A DNA stretch of 64,000 nucleotides from G963665545 sp963665545 (GTDB lineage Bacteria > Pseudomonadota > Gammaproteobacteria > Xanthomonadales > SZUA-36): assembly GCA_963665545.2 (NCBI GenBank), contig CAXXKZ010000007.1, forward strand, positions 248,001-312,000, in the 5' to 3' direction. A program made the translations under genes and the position numbers. The notes under the pieces are model-generated. The model worked only from the letters and a program-made list of their open reading frames with translations. It ran no database searches and was not told the DNA's origin. Within the stretch, counting starts at the first letter, position 1; every line of letters starts with the position of its first letter. This document shows, piece after piece, positions 52,910 through 62,498 of the stretch.

Positions 52910-55159
52910 TCAGGGTTTCAAGTGCTCCATGAAATACCTGGCCCGCGCCTCGCGATAATAGTCCATCGCTGGCGGTGTCAACCCGTGGGCCTCTTCCGGC
53001 ATGACCAGCAGATCAAAAAACTTGTTGGCTTTGATCAGGCTGTCGACCATGCGCATGGCGTGATTGAAAGTCACGTTCACATCGACGGTGCCGATATGCA
53101 GCAGCAGCTTGCCCTCCAACCGATCAGCCAGGAGGACATTCGATCCCTGTTCATAGCCCGTTGGGTTGTCTTGTGGCAATCCCATGTAGGGTTCAATGGG
53201 CCGTGAAGCCGCGATGAAATCCACCACCGGTGCGCCCGAAACACCCACATGAAAAACGTCCGGTGCGGTAAGCAGCGCGCGGAGAGTGAAATAGCCGCCC
53301 CAGGAATAGCCGGTGATGCCCACTCGTGAGGTATCCATATATGGATGTCGTTCGGCCAGTTGCTTAAGTGTGGCCACGTGATCGGGCACTTCGATTTTGC
53401 CGACGTTGTTGTAGGTCCAGTCCTGAAACGCTTTGCTCCTGCCAGGGGTGCCGCGCGCATCGACGACGTAAACCAGGAAGCCCAACTGCGTCAATGCCTG
53501 CGCCTCATCACCCAGCCAGGTGCCCATGAACGTGCGCGGTGTCGAATGAACAAAGTTGCCCATGTACTGCAGGTCGAGCACCGGATAACTGCGCGAGGGA
53601 TCAAAATCAAAAGGCTTGTACAACACCCCGTACAAGTCGGTCTCCTGGTCGTCCGCCTTGACCGTGAATTCTTCCGGCACTCGCCAGTTCAGCGCTTCGA
53701 GCTTCGATATGTCAGCCTCGGTCACCGTGCGGATGAAGCTGCCGTCCGCTTTCTTCAGATCAGTCCTCGGTGGCCGGTCGACAGTTGAGTGGCTGTCCAG
53801 AAAATAAGCATTGCCGGGCGCGAAGGTGATGGAATGAATGCCGGTGGTTTCGGTCAGGCGTTTGTGGCCTTTACCATCCAGGCCGACCCGGTGCAGGTGA
53901 AGGTCGTAAGGCCGGTTTTTGTCATCACTGGCAAGATAGTAGACCCAGCCACCGTCTGTATCGATGTTGACTACTTCCTGAACCGGCGCCTCCCCTTTCG
54001 TCAGTTGTTGCAGCACGCGCCCCTGTTTGTCATAGAGGTACAGATGGCTCCAACCGTCGCGCTCAGAACGCCAGATAAATCGCGATGCGTCACCGACGGG
54101 GTAAAACAGGTTGGCCGGATTGAATGCCAGACCCTCGATGAATGTGTCCTGCTGCTCAGTTAAGACAACTCGCGTTTCGCCGCTGGCTGGATCGGCCGCC
54201 AACAGCTCCACCGTCTTCATCAACCTGTCGCCGCGAGTGATCCAGAATTCCGATCCATCCGGGCTCCAGCCCAGCAGGAAGATGAGTTGCTGGTTGTGCT
54301 CGCCCAGATCGATTTTCGTTTTCTCGAACGACACCGTGTCAATTGAAAACAGGTGGTTCCGAGGCAGACTCTCACCCACGGCGGGGTAGCTCTGATAGGT
54401 GATTTCTTCGTGGTTGGGCTTCAGCCAGTGCAACACGGGCTGCCAGTGGACATCGTTACGGTCGATTTTCAACGCAACCAGTTTGGTGCCGTCGGGAGAC
54501 CAAATCGTGCTGCCCAGTCCGGGCGGCATTTGCATAGCCAGTGGCCCTTCCCAGGCAAATCGCTGATCGCCGTCATTGCTGACATCGACCGTGCGGCCGT
54601 CAGAGCCGGACCTGAGTTGGATGTTGAAGTTTTCAAATTCTGCGGTCCATTTGCCCTTGGGGCCTGGAAAAACCGCGCTCGCGCCCGTGCCTGGAGAGGC
54701 GGGAGAGGCGGCAGGCTGGGGCGCCGCGGCTGGCAGTTCGCTGATCTCGTAGCTGTCCATCTGCAACCGGAAAGAGCGCCCTGCAACATCGAATGTGACG
54801 GCCGTTTCCTCGTCCACGAATCTGAAGGACTCGAATGGAATGCCCAGATAGGGCGGCTCATGTCCGAGGGCGGCAGTTAATGCCGAGCGTAATCTGCCAG
54901 CATCGAACAGTGGCCCTACCTGATTGTTTGCTGCATCGACCAGGAGAATCCGAGTGGCCGCCGGGGCGCCTTCCACGTACCAGAACGACTGGCCATCCGA
55001 CATCCAATTGGGGGTTAGCGCCGCGCCTTCTATCAGCTCGCTGAATTTCAGCATCTGGCGGTAGACGTCTTCGCGCTCGGGTGGTATTTCCTGCGTCAGC
55101 GCGGCTGTGGAAAGGAGTAAGGAAACGAAAAACACACAGAGCCGGGTCACTTTATTCAT
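52910..55159 (-). CDS. S9-family serine peptidase (DPP IV-like)
   Basis: 749 residues from ATG 55159. A signal peptide (LCVFFVSLLLSTAALTQ) is followed by an eight-bladed DPPIV_N propeller (FWYVEGAPAATRILLVD..., RFIWRSERDGWSHLYLYD) and the prolyl-oligopeptidase catalytic domain: nucleophile Ser in GITGYSWGGY, Asp in IGTVDVNVTF, and His in EEAHGL. It should release dipeptides from peptides in the periplasm. The Asp region reads TVDVNV where most relatives have D-D-N-V. Confidence 0.88.
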   Translation of the reverse strand: MNKVTRLCVFFVSLLLSTAALTQEIPPEREDVYRQMLKFSELIEGAALTPNWMSDGQSFWYVEGAPAATRILLVDAANNQVGPLFDAGRLRSALTAALGHEPPYLGIPFESFRFVDEETAVTFDVAGRSFRLQMDSYEISELPAAAPQPAASPASPGTGASAVFPGPKGKWTAEFENFNIQLRSGSDGRTVDVSNDGDQRFAWEGPLAMQMPPGLGSTIWSPDGTKLVALKIDRNDVHWQPVLHWLKPNHEEITYQSYPAVGESLPRNHLFSIDTVSFEKTKIDLGEHNQQLIFLLGWSPDGSEFWITRGDRLMKTVELLAADPASGETRVVLTEQQDTFIEGLAFNPANLFYPVGDASRFIWRSERDGWSHLYLYDKQGRVLQQLTKGEAPVQEVVNIDTDGGWVYYLASDDKNRPYDLHLHRVGLDGKGHKRLTETTGIHSITFAPGNAYFLDSHSTVDRPPRTDLKKADGSFIRTVTEADISKLEALNWRVPEEFTVKADDQETDLYGVLYKPFDFDPSRSYPVLDLQYMGNFVHSTPRTFMGTWLGDEAQALTQLGFLVYVVDARGTPGRSKAFQDWTYNNVGKIEVPDHVATLKQLAERHPYMDTSRVGITGYSWGGYFTLRALLTAPDVFHVGVSGAPVVDFIAASRPIEPYMGLPQDNPTGYEQGSNVLLADRLEGKLLLHIGTVDVNVTFNHAMRMVDSLIKANKFFDLLVMPEEAHGLTPPAMDYYREARARYFMEHLKP

Positions 55160-55265
55160 CTCAGTTCGGGTATCCACTCGGTTTGGCGATAGTTCGAATT
55201 ACGACGAAAAGGGCCCTTGGTCCCTCATATCAGGAGATTTTGAGAGTCAAGTGCCTAATGGGGTC

Positions 55266-56801
55266 TTATTCCTCGGCGAAGGCATCGCGGAAAATCTCCT
55301 CGATGCGGGCAACCTCATCGTCCGTAAGAGCCGCAAACTCCTTCTCACGGCGCCTTTTTGCCAGCTTGCCGTCATTCTGGCGGATGAACATGATCAGATT
55401 TTGTACAAGATGGTCCAACATTTCGACGGTCTCCATGATGCGGCGCTGTGTCTCATCATGGCGGCGAAGATAATCGATTTGTTTGGGTAGATCATGATCA
55501 ACCGCGCGGGCCACGCACTCATACAGAAACTCCGCCGCCTCGGTGCAATCGAAATAGCGGTATAAGTCAGCGGTATCGTTCAGCACCATGACGTTGTGAT
55601 CCGGGGTTTGCTGCCATTCGATGAAATCCATGAGTGGCCCGGAGTGGCTTTGCAGCGCGACGCGGTAATCATCCATACGGTCAAGCATCACCGACGAGAC
55701 AGGAAAAACCATGCCGGGCGGTGTGAAAGTTCGTTCCGCGAGAACATGATGGATCAGGCAGCGATGGACGCGGCCATTGCCGTCCTGAAAGGGGTGGATA
55801 TAGACAAAGCCAAATGCAGTTACCGCTGCTTGCAGAACGGGATCGAGCGTACATTGTCGCATCCGCCCATTGGCGGTGATCAACCCGGAAAGCAAGTCCT
55901 GAAGTTGATCAGGTCGTGCGCCGATAAACTCCGGCAACGGATCACCGTTCGGATCACGCTCTCCCAGGAACACGCCGTCGAATCGCAGTCCGGCATGTGT
56001 GAAACGCGTATCTTCAATAACAACACTGTGTAGTCGCACCAATTCTTCGAGACTCAGCTCGTTCTTGCCTGCCTGAAGCACGGCACGGCCCCATCGCTCA
56101 AGACGGCCATGCGGTGGGCGCTCTCCTTCGATCTCGAAACTCGCGCGGCTATCTGCCAGCAGCAGAAAACTCGCAGCGCGCGCGACCAGATGTCGGCCTG
56201 TGCGCCCGATGGTTTCAGCGGCTTTTTCCGCGAGATTCCTGTTCAGAAATGCTTCCAGCTTCTCGGTACGACGGAGCACAGGCACATAGCCACCCGCGCC
56301 GAGAAGATTGTCCCGGACCCGGTGGCGGCGCGACAAGCGCCCCTTGCTGGTAAAGTAGGATTTGGGGTCAAGCGCATCGACCGCACGGACCATTGCTGCG
56401 TCTTCGAGAGCAAGCTCTTTACCCAAGAGCATTTCGTAGAAAAACCAGGTGCGACGAGTCTCCACACCAGTTGGCGCGGACTTGATGAAGTCAACAAGAG
56501 CCTTTTCATCAATAGCTTCGAACGCACGCTTGAGTATGAGCAAATCGATGTTTTCATGGCGAAGCGCAAAGCTGATGTGATCGGTAACCATATCGCCGGG
56601 CCAATAACGCTTGTCGAATACACGCCAAAATTGCTCCTGCCGCTGACTGCCGCTCACGTGGCCTTCAGACACGCAACTCGCCGCCCTGGCCGGGGCTTGC
56701 AGGTTCAGCCCGTACACCAGCGCCGCCAGTCCGACCAGACGGCTGCCGGCTGGAACAGTCATTTCCTGGAAAGCTACCGGTTGTTCAAATTTCAATTTCA
56801 T
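55266..56801 (-). CDS. Fic-family protein, class II (AMPylase-like)
   Basis: 511 residues from ATG 56801, preceded by GAAGGA. A longer start at 56849 would translate two of the upstream repeats, so it is unlikely. The catalytic motif HPFQDGNGRVHR (about 335-346) is complete, including the active His. An inhibitory helix motif SFEIEG (about 219-224) lies N-terminal to it, which places it in the self-inhibited class II. C-terminal residues form a helical, possibly DNA- or partner-binding region. Six phased repeats precede the gene. Target protein unknown. Confidence 0.9.
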   Translation of the reverse strand: MKLKFEQPVAFQEMTVPAGSRLVGLAALVYGLNLQAPARAASCVSEGHVSGSQRQEQFWRVFDKRYWPGDMVTDHISFALRHENIDLLILKRAFEAIDEKALVDFIKSAPTGVETRRTWFFYEMLLGKELALEDAAMVRAVDALDPKSYFTSKGRLSRRHRVRDNLLGAGGYVPVLRRTEKLEAFLNRNLAEKAAETIGRTGRHLVARAASFLLLADSRASFEIEGERPPHGRLERWGRAVLQAGKNELSLEELVRLHSVVIEDTRFTHAGLRFDGVFLGERDPNGDPLPEFIGARPDQLQDLLSGLITANGRMRQCTLDPVLQAAVTAFGFVYIHPFQDGNGRVHRCLIHHVLAERTFTPPGMVFPVSSVMLDRMDDYRVALQSHSGPLMDFIEWQQTPDHNVMVLNDTADLYRYFDCTEAAEFLYECVARAVDHDLPKQIDYLRRHDETQRRIMETVEMLDHLVQNLIMFIRQNDGKLAKRRREKEFAALTDDEVARIEEIFRDAFAEE

Positions 56802-56803
56802 TG

Positions 56804-56938
56804 GTCGAAAATCCTTCACGCTTGTCGAAATTCGTTCATATTTTGGCATCTATGTCGAAATTTCAATATAAACCAAATCGCGTCGAAAATCATTCATACA
56901 AGTCGAAATTAGCCATAAAACGTCCTCTAAAGTCGAAA
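56804..56938 (-). promoter_or_regulatory. Six phased TTTCGAC repeats upstream of the Fic gene
   Basis: Read toward the gene, the unit is TGAANGANTTTCGAC with WTTTCGAC best conserved. On the plus strand GTCGAAA begins at 56804, 56824, 56854, 56882, 56902 and 56932, spacings 20, 30, 28, 20, 30. Near multiples of ten place the sites on one face of the helix. The array ends 2 nt before the Fic start. Probably a repressor or autoregulator array. Confidence 0.7.
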
Positions 56939-57032
56939 AACGCCCCAAAATAGCCCGACTCCAGCCCCACATGCAGCAGTGACAAGCGGCGATCGAATGT
57001 TACGGCGCAGAGTCCAAGTGAAAAAATCGGGT

Positions 57033-57060
57033 TGACTATGGGCCCAACCTGTATATACTG
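57033..57060 (+). promoter_or_regulatory. Sigma-70 promoter of the cold-shock gene
   Basis: TTGACT (57033-57038), 16-bp spacer, TATACT (57055-57060). It leaves an untranslated leader of about 145 nt before the ATG at 57215, a cspA-like arrangement. AGGAACG lies just before the start. Confidence 0.65.
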
Positions 57061-57225
57061 CGCGCAGCTTGAAATAACGCTTTATATTTATGCACACCAT
57101 TTCGATGACTCCGCTTTAGTAGCTCGTCCTGTTTTTCATAAGTAATCGCACAACTTCCAGCCACATGGGTCTGTGGTTAGACCCTTATTACTCATAAATA
57201 AATAGGAACGAAATATGTCTACTAC

Positions 57226-58610
57226 GAGCTATTGTCAAATCTGGTGTTTAGCCATTTGATTCAAGCGGCGACCTGATCAATCTCTTTTACCTCGATCCCA
57301 TCTTTGAATTTCACCCCCGTAATCACCTTGGCCAGGTAATCAAAGCCGCGTAGCCGGCGCCATTTCTTTTCCGCACACTGGCTCAATTTGAACATCATAT
57401 GCAACATGCCATTGCGCGTCAGACAACCTTTGGATCTTTTGGTCCGGTGGCGGATGGTGGCAAAGGTGGATTCAATCGGGTTGCTGGTCCGGATGCTCTG
57501 CCAGTGTTGGGCCGGAAAATCATAAAATGCCAACAGTTCATCCCGATCCTTGAGCAAACAGCTCGTCGCTTTCGGGTATTTCGCCTCAAAGATCTCAATA
57601 AACAAATCAAACGCCTTGTTTGCATCATCCTTGGTTTCCGCCTGCCAGATGGCGTGCAGGGCCTGCTTGGCTTTGGGTTGTGCGGATTTCGGCAAACAAT
57701 TCAGTACATTCATGGTCTTGTGCATCCAGCAGCGTTGCTGGCGGCTGGCCGGAAAGATTTCATCCAGCGCCGCCCAAAAACCCATCGCACCATCACCAAT
57801 CGCCAGTTGTGGGGCGCTCATGCCGCGCGACTTCAGATTCAGCAACACCTCACGCCAACTCTGAGTCGATTCCCGCACCCCGTCCTCAATCGCCAGAAAA
57901 TGTTTTTCGCCGCGTTCATTGACACCAATGATCACCAGCGCGCAGAGCTTGGCATCCTCCGCCCGCAGCCCACTGTAGACACCATCAGCCCAGACATACA
58001 CCCACCGGTCCTGTCCCAGGCGACGCTGGCTCCACGCTCGATATTCCTCCGCCCATACCTGTTTCAGGCGGGATACCGTGCTGGCCGACAGACCCTGTGC
58101 CTGCGGGCCCACCAGTACCCGCAACGCCTCAGCCATCTCACCGCTGGATACCCCTTTGAGGTACAACCACGGAATGGCTGCCTCGAAAGTCGCTGTCTTG
58201 CGCACATATGGCGGCACCAGCACCGACTGAAAACTCACTGCTTCACCGGTCTTCGAGCGCACCTTGGGAATTCTCACCCGGATCGGTCCCAGGCCGGTCT
58301 GCAACTCACGTTCTGGCAGGTAACCGTTGCGCACCACACCGGCATGACCTGATTCGGTACGCCAATCCTGATACTTGGCCAGCAGCTCCTGGACTTCACT
58401 TTCCACCGCTTCGGCGAGCAGCTTCCGGGCGCCTTCTTTGAGCAATTCGGTCAACGGATCGGCACTGATTGCTCGACGTTCCAGTTCAATAACATTATTC
58501 TTGTTCATAGTGGCGTATCTCCTTTGGTTGCTTTGAAGTTTGGTAACAACAAATCAACCAGATACGCCGCTTTTTTTCAACTGCTCAAACACCAGATTCG
58601 ATCATAACTC
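57226..58610 (-). mobile_element. IS256-family insertion sequence, complete
   Basis: 1385 bp. Ends GAGCTATTGTCAAATCTGG and (reverse complement of the right end) GAGTTATGATCGAATCTGG form an imperfect inverted repeat of about 24 bp. Flanked by a 9-bp direct repeat GTCTACTAC (57217-57225 / 58611-58619), as expected for IS256. It interrupts codon 4 of a cold-shock gene. Gene and ends intact, so likely recent. Confidence 0.94.
57261..58508 (-). CDS. IS256 (mutator-type) transposase
   Basis: A 415-residue mutator transposase: GYLPERELQTGLGPIRVRIP, the DDE residues in VWADGVYSGL (Asp), AIGDGAMGFW (Asp) and TSNPIESTFATIRHRT (Glu), and the C/H motif QQRCWMHKTMNVL. Complete and in frame. Confidence 0.95.
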   Translation of the reverse strand: MNKNNVIELERRAISADPLTELLKEGARKLLAEAVESEVQELLAKYQDWRTESGHAGVVRNGYLPERELQTGLGPIRVRIPKVRSKTGEAVSFQSVLVPPYVRKTATFEAAIPWLYLKGVSSGEMAEALRVLVGPQAQGLSASTVSRLKQVWAEEYRAWSQRRLGQDRWVYVWADGVYSGLRAEDAKLCALVIIGVNERGEKHFLAIEDGVRESTQSWREVLLNLKSRGMSAPQLAIGDGAMGFWAALDEIFPASRQQRCWMHKTMNVLNCLPKSAQPKAKQALHAIWQAETKDDANKAFDLFIEIFEAKYPKATSCLLKDRDELLAFYDFPAQHWQSIRTSNPIESTFATIRHRTKRSKGCLTRNGMLHMMFKLSQCAEKKWRRLRGFDYLAKVITGVKFKDGIEVKEIDQVAA

Positions 58611-58913
58611 GTCTACTACTACTGGTACCGTTAAATGGTTCAATGATGCTAAAGGCTTCGGATTCATCGAGCAGGAATCTGGTCCCGATGTGTTTGCCCA
58701 CTTCCGGGCGATCTCGGGTGAAGGTTTCAAATCTCTTGCCGAAGGTCAGAAAGTTGAATTCAACATCACGCAGGGTGAAAAAGGCCCGCAGGCGGACAAT
58801 ATTGTAGCGCTCTGAGCATCAGATCGAGACAGTTCAAGAATACCAATAATCAACTGCCAACCAGGAAACTGGTCACGGTGGCTCAGCCCCGGAAACCCGG
58901 GGTTTGAATTCAG

Positions 58914-58948
58914 AAGGGCAAGGCTTAACAGCCTTGCCCTTTTTTTTT
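58914..58948 (+). terminator. Rho-independent terminator of the cold-shock gene
   Basis: AAGGGCAAGGC and GCCTTGCCCTT pair around TTAACA (58914-58941), followed by a run of T to 58948. Lies about 100 bp after the csp stop; a CCCCGGAAACCCGGGG hairpin occurs just upstream (58887-58902). Confidence 0.88.
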
Positions 58949-59029
58949 CCTTTTTTGCCAGGCCAACGTAGCGTATGTTCCGCTTCATATGGTCAATCCC
59001 AGCACAAAAGGCCGCACTAGCACCGTGCC

Positions 59030-60319
59030 ATGGCGGTAGATCAGGTCCTCGTCCTGGGGGCCGGTATTCAGGGCGTCTGTGTATCCCTGGCCCTGCAGGC
59101 CAAGGGTTACCACGTCACTTTGATTGACCAGGCAGGCGGATGCATGGAGGCCGCCAGTGCAGTCAATGAGGGCAAGATTCACCTCGGGCATGTCTACGCA
59201 AATGATGCCAGTTTTCAAACAGCCGCACTGATGTTGCGAGCTGCGATGAATTTTGCACCGCTGATCGAACAATGGCTGGGTGTGGCGGACGGTTGGCGAG
59301 GATTCAGGTCGAGACCCTTCAAATACGCAGTCATGAAAGACTCTATGCTTCCGGCCACCCGCCTGCTAAACCATTACCAACAGTTGCAGACTGAATACTT
59401 GCGCCTGTTGGAGGACCATCGGATTCACTATCTCGGGGAAAGGCCGTCGGTGATGTGGCAGGCGGGCGTGTTCCCAGGCGAATTGAACCCCGATCAGGTT
59501 GAAACCGTGATCGATACGCCTGAAATTGCAGTGGATGTAGAAAGGCTTCGGCAGTACATGCGCCCGAGGATGGAAGCCATAGCGTCCATCGAGACACTTT
59601 ACAATCATACCGTGGCGTCGGTTTCCCGGACACCGGAAGGCTTCCGGGTAGATGGGGTGACCCGTGAGGGGAAAACCTGGAATCGACGCACCAGCGTGGT
59701 CGTCAACTGTCTGTGGGCGGGGCGCCTGAAGATCGATCAGGGCATGGGAATCACTCCGGGGCGCCGTTGGCTATACCGACTCAAGTATCGCGTTCTGGCG
59801 GATTTGCCCAGCCATCTTCGGGGCATGTCTTCGTTCACCTTGGCTCTGGGTCCTTACGGAGATATCGTCACGCATCCGGGCTCGGAGACGGCATATCTTT
59901 CCTGGTACCCCTGCTGCATGCAGGGTTCATCGGCCGATCTGCTTCCGCCGCCTCAATGGCAGCAAGCTGGCAGCGACAGCGGAGACGAGGCTGCCCAGGG
60001 CATTACGCGCGGCATTACGCGCGGCATTGCGCAAGCAACCCTGGCGGCTTTTGATGCGATCATTCCGGGCATTGGGAACAGCAAGGTGCGCAGCGTCAAT
60101 GCCGGCGTAATATTTTCCTGGGGTGAAACGGATATCGATGACATTAACAGCGAATTACACCACCGATACAATATCGGGGTAGAGGACCATGACGGGTATT
60201 ACTCAATCAACACGGGTAAGTTCACCTGCCACTCAATATCCAGTAACCAGATGGGCATGTGCCCGCCATCTTGCGTATGCAGCACATCTTCCTGGACCCA
60301 GGTCGCAATCACCTCATAG
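59030..60319 (+). CDS. FAD-dependent oxidoreductase (DAO-type), altered C-terminus
   Basis: 429 residues. Rossmann FAD motif VLVLGAGIQGVCVSLALQAKGY (residues 6-27), NEGKIHLGHVY as substrate-side motif, and late VNAGVIFSWGETDIDD and YYSINTGKFT, typical of DadA-like amino-acid or sugar-acid oxidases. After GKFT the sequence turns into antisense of the neighbouring minus-strand gene for 120 bp instead of the usual flavin-contact end, so the C-terminus was probably replaced by a rearrangement. A 12-bp tandem repeat encodes GITRGITRGIAQ (about 59997-60032). Confidence 0.75.
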   Translation: MAVDQVLVLGAGIQGVCVSLALQAKGYHVTLIDQAGGCMEAASAVNEGKIHLGHVYANDASFQTAALMLRAAMNFAPLIEQWLGVADGWRGFRSRPFKYAVMKDSMLPATRLLNHYQQLQTEYLRLLEDHRIHYLGERPSVMWQAGVFPGELNPDQVETVIDTPEIAVDVERLRQYMRPRMEAIASIETLYNHTVASVSRTPEGFRVDGVTREGKTWNRRTSVVVNCLWAGRLKIDQGMGITPGRRWLYRLKYRVLADLPSHLRGMSSFTLALGPYGDIVTHPGSETAYLSWYPCCMQGSSADLLPPPQWQQAGSDSGDEAAQGITRGITRGIAQATLAAFDAIIPGIGNSKVRSVNAGVIFSWGETDIDDINSELHHRYNIGVEDHDGYYSINTGKFTCHSISSNQMGMCPPSCVCSTSSWTQVAITS

Positions 60320-60852
60320 CTCGCATCAAAATTGATCATCGAGGCGAGAAAAGTCAAGGGCGACTTCTGCCAGGGCAAAGTGGCCAGCGGCAGGCCCATT
60401 GTCATGCCGTTGAGCATATTTGATGACAGGGTGCCACTCACTTTCTTCGACTCACCACCACGCGCCTTGCTTCCTGAGTAACCCTCTTCGTCGAACAGAT
60501 ACTCAGCACTGGCAAGCATGGCCCCGTCGGCACCTCGAGAGACCATTTCCATTTTTTGGAGTGCAAATGAATGGAGGTCGGAATATGTCGTTGCGGTTGT
60601 GGTGCCGCCGTCGGATCGAGTCGAGACTTGGCGCAGACGGATTGTGCGTTCCTCAAGGACATCCAGACGTTCAGTCAATGCAGGGAGATTGACCCAGTTC
60701 CCTTCGTTAAGCATGCACTGGTGCCAGGACAATTCGTAGAGTGCGATCCTGGCGCCGTCAATTTGACCATCTCCAACGGTGAGTTCACTGGCATACAACT
60801 GTGTAAACACCAGAGATGCAACGGTGATAACAATAGATTTGAGTAGTCTCAC
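60199..60852 (-). CDS. Exported protein of unknown function
   Basis: 217 residues from GTG 60852, preceded by GGAGAG. Signal peptide LLKSIVITVASLVFTQLYA, then a beta-rich mature part without a recognised domain (SWHQCMLNEGNWVNLPALTERLDVLEERTIRLRQ; WVQEDVLHTQDGGHMPIWLLDIEW). The C-terminal end overlaps the oxidoreductase gene on the other strand by 121 bp. Confidence 0.6.
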   Translation of the reverse strand: MRLLKSIVITVASLVFTQLYASELTVGDGQIDGARIALYELSWHQCMLNEGNWVNLPALTERLDVLEERTIRLRQVSTRSDGGTTTATTYSDLHSFALQKMEMVSRGADGAMLASAEYLFDEEGYSGSKARGGESKKVSGTLSSNMLNGMTMGLPLATLPWQKSPLTFLASMINFDASYEVIATWVQEDVLHTQDGGHMPIWLLDIEWQVNLPVLIE

Positions 60853-60944
60853 GAAGCGCTCTCCTTCCGACTTTGCGACGATACGCAACTTCAAAACTGT
60901 CAATTAATTAGTCAGGCCACAACTCTTTTGTTATCTTTTCTCTT

Positions 60945-61694
60945 ATGCGGTTCTCCTTTTTGTCATGGCGAAATGCCACCAGGGTTGAAGACCTACCGGT
61001 TTTCGATCGCCGCACCCATACCATCATTGCCTGCGGGCTCAAATCCAGATTGCAGGATAAATCCTGGCAAGTCGTTGAACTTCTCCTTAGCCAAGCGCCG
61101 CGGCCCGTCACGCGCGAGCAGCTAATTGAGCAGGTTTGGGGCGGTAACTGGCTGACTGGGGACAAAGGACTGAACCAGGCCATTTGGAGCATCAGAAAAG
61201 CGCTTGCGGACAGATCGCGCTCGCCGAACTACATACGCACCTGGCCACGTCGGGGGTATCAATGGGTGGGTCCAATCCGAATGAATTCCGGCCAGTTGCC
61301 ATGCGGACAAGTTCCATCCTCAGCAGCAAAATCGAGTTCTGCCTTGCCTGCCCTTGCAGCCGCACTCTTGCTTGTCATTTCGGTCACGGTGATTGTCCAC
61401 TTCTCACCAAGCTTCGAGTCGGCGGAATCAATTCTAAAACCAGGCGGCACAGACAACCTGGCCGTGGCGACTTACATTGACAGCGACAATATTATTGTCG
61501 ACTTTGAGCAGGGCTGCCGCCTGATCATCAACCCCAGCGGTACCAAGATTTTTGCCAACCCCGTCATATCCGATGACCGGCATTCTGTCGCCTTCAACAT
61601 CTATGAAAACGCCCATTGTAAAACGGTGATGGTTCAACTCGATGATCTGGAAAAGCAGGAGGAATTCGATTTCTGCCCGATAGATCGAATCTAA
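60945..61694 (+). CDS. CadC/ToxR-like transmembrane winged-helix regulator
   Basis: 249 residues. N-terminal OmpR-type winged helix (about 15-100: DKSWQVVELLLSQAPRPVTREQLIEQVWGG, LNQAIWSIRKAL, YIRTWPRRGYQW), one transmembrane helix (about 127-147, ALPALAAALLLVISVTVIV), and a short periplasmic part with Cys residues (GCRLI, HCKTV, DFCPID) that may form disulphides. This is the ToxR/CadC/TcpP plan: membrane-bound transcription factors responding to periplasmic signals. Divergent from the exported protein at 60199, a possible target. Confidence 0.83.
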   Translation: MRFSFLSWRNATRVEDLPVFDRRTHTIIACGLKSRLQDKSWQVVELLLSQAPRPVTREQLIEQVWGGNWLTGDKGLNQAIWSIRKALADRSRSPNYIRTWPRRGYQWVGPIRMNSGQLPCGQVPSSAAKSSSALPALAAALLLVISVTVIVHFSPSFESAESILKPGGTDNLAVATYIDSDNIIVDFEQGCRLIINPSGTKIFANPVISDDRHSVAFNIYENAHCKTVMVQLDDLEKQEEFDFCPIDRI

Positions 61695-61780
61695 AAAACC
61701 AAATGAAGATAACTTGTAAAAACATAGACTATCAAGGTGCTGCTAGGTACTGTGAATGACTGCTGTGCTTGGAGACAACA

Positions 61781-62332
61781 ATGAAACATCTTGGACGGTT
61801 ATCTTTCAAATGGTTCGTCAGCGCATTCCTGGTCGTTGCCGCGACAGGCGCCCTGCCTGCGGAGCAGATCGGTCTCGAGGATCTGCATTTCTTGGTGGGG
61901 GAGTGGCGCGGTGTAGGCAATGGTAAATGGGGCAATAGTTCCGTAGAACGACACTATGATCTGGTTTTGGGGGAGACCTTTATTCAGGGTGCCGGTCGAT
62001 CGGTTTACCCACGACAGGACGCAAACAAGGAGGGAGAGACTCACGAAAGCCTGGATATGTATAGTTTCGATCAGCAACGACAGACCGTTGTATTGCGTCA
62101 ATTCGACAACGAGGGCTTCGTTACGACCTACTACCGCAATTTGAGCACCAGCAATCAGGCCCTGCTAGTTTTTGAATCAGAGCATCTGGAGAATGTGCCC
62201 TCTGGCTGGCGGGCGAGGGTGTCCTTTGAGCTTAAAGGCAACGATGAGTTTCATGAGTACTTTCATCTGGACACGGCTACCGGAACGTTCGAGCTTTACA
62301 ATACAAATCGATTCCTTAAAGTTTCCGAATAG
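61781..62332 (+). CDS. Exported beta-barrel (DUF1579/nitrobindin-like) protein
   Basis: 183 residues from ATG 61781 (GGAG 8 nt upstream). Signal peptide ends near ALPAEQ. The mature protein opens LEDLHFLVGEWRGVG, the typical first strand of DUF1579/lipocalin-like barrels, and continues as alternating strands (ERHYDLVLGETFIQG, RQTVVLRQFDNEGFVTTYY, WRARVSFELKGNDEFHEYF). Ligand unknown. Confidence 0.7.
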   Translation: MKHLGRLSFKWFVSAFLVVAATGALPAEQIGLEDLHFLVGEWRGVGNGKWGNSSVERHYDLVLGETFIQGAGRSVYPRQDANKEGETHESLDMYSFDQQRQTVVLRQFDNEGFVTTYYRNLSTSNQALLVFESEHLENVPSGWRARVSFELKGNDEFHEYFHLDTATGTFELYNTNRFLKVSE

Positions 62333-62498
62333 CCACGAGACGTGTGGGGAGCAGAGCTTAGGCCCCGTCTCCACCACCGCAACGGATAGTTCCCAGTCGC
62401 AACTTTTTGAGCGGCGGCCTGGGGATCGACCAGGCGCCTTCCAAATTATCCGATCAGTGCAGGAAATATAACCTGTCCAGCTGTTCGTCACTAGGAAT

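Larger units (their letters stand above)
57215..58815 (+). pseudogene. CspA-type cold-shock gene split by IS256
   Basis: ATG TCT ACT AC at 57215-57225 is separated from its continuation at 58620 by an IS256 element. Removing the IS and one 9-bp duplication restores a 68-residue cold-shock protein: MSTTTGTVKWFNDAKGFGFI (RNP1 in GFGFIEQ), DVFAHF (RNP2) and QADNIVAL. The original promoter, leader and terminator are all still in place on either side. The 3' part is also open from inside the IS end, so a non-native fusion is conceivable. Confidence 0.93.

Noticed and set aside
56804..56938. CRISPR array
   Set aside because: The repeated unit is only 7-15 bp, spacings are 20-30 bp from unit to unit, no cas genes are present, and the array abuts a Fic start codon.
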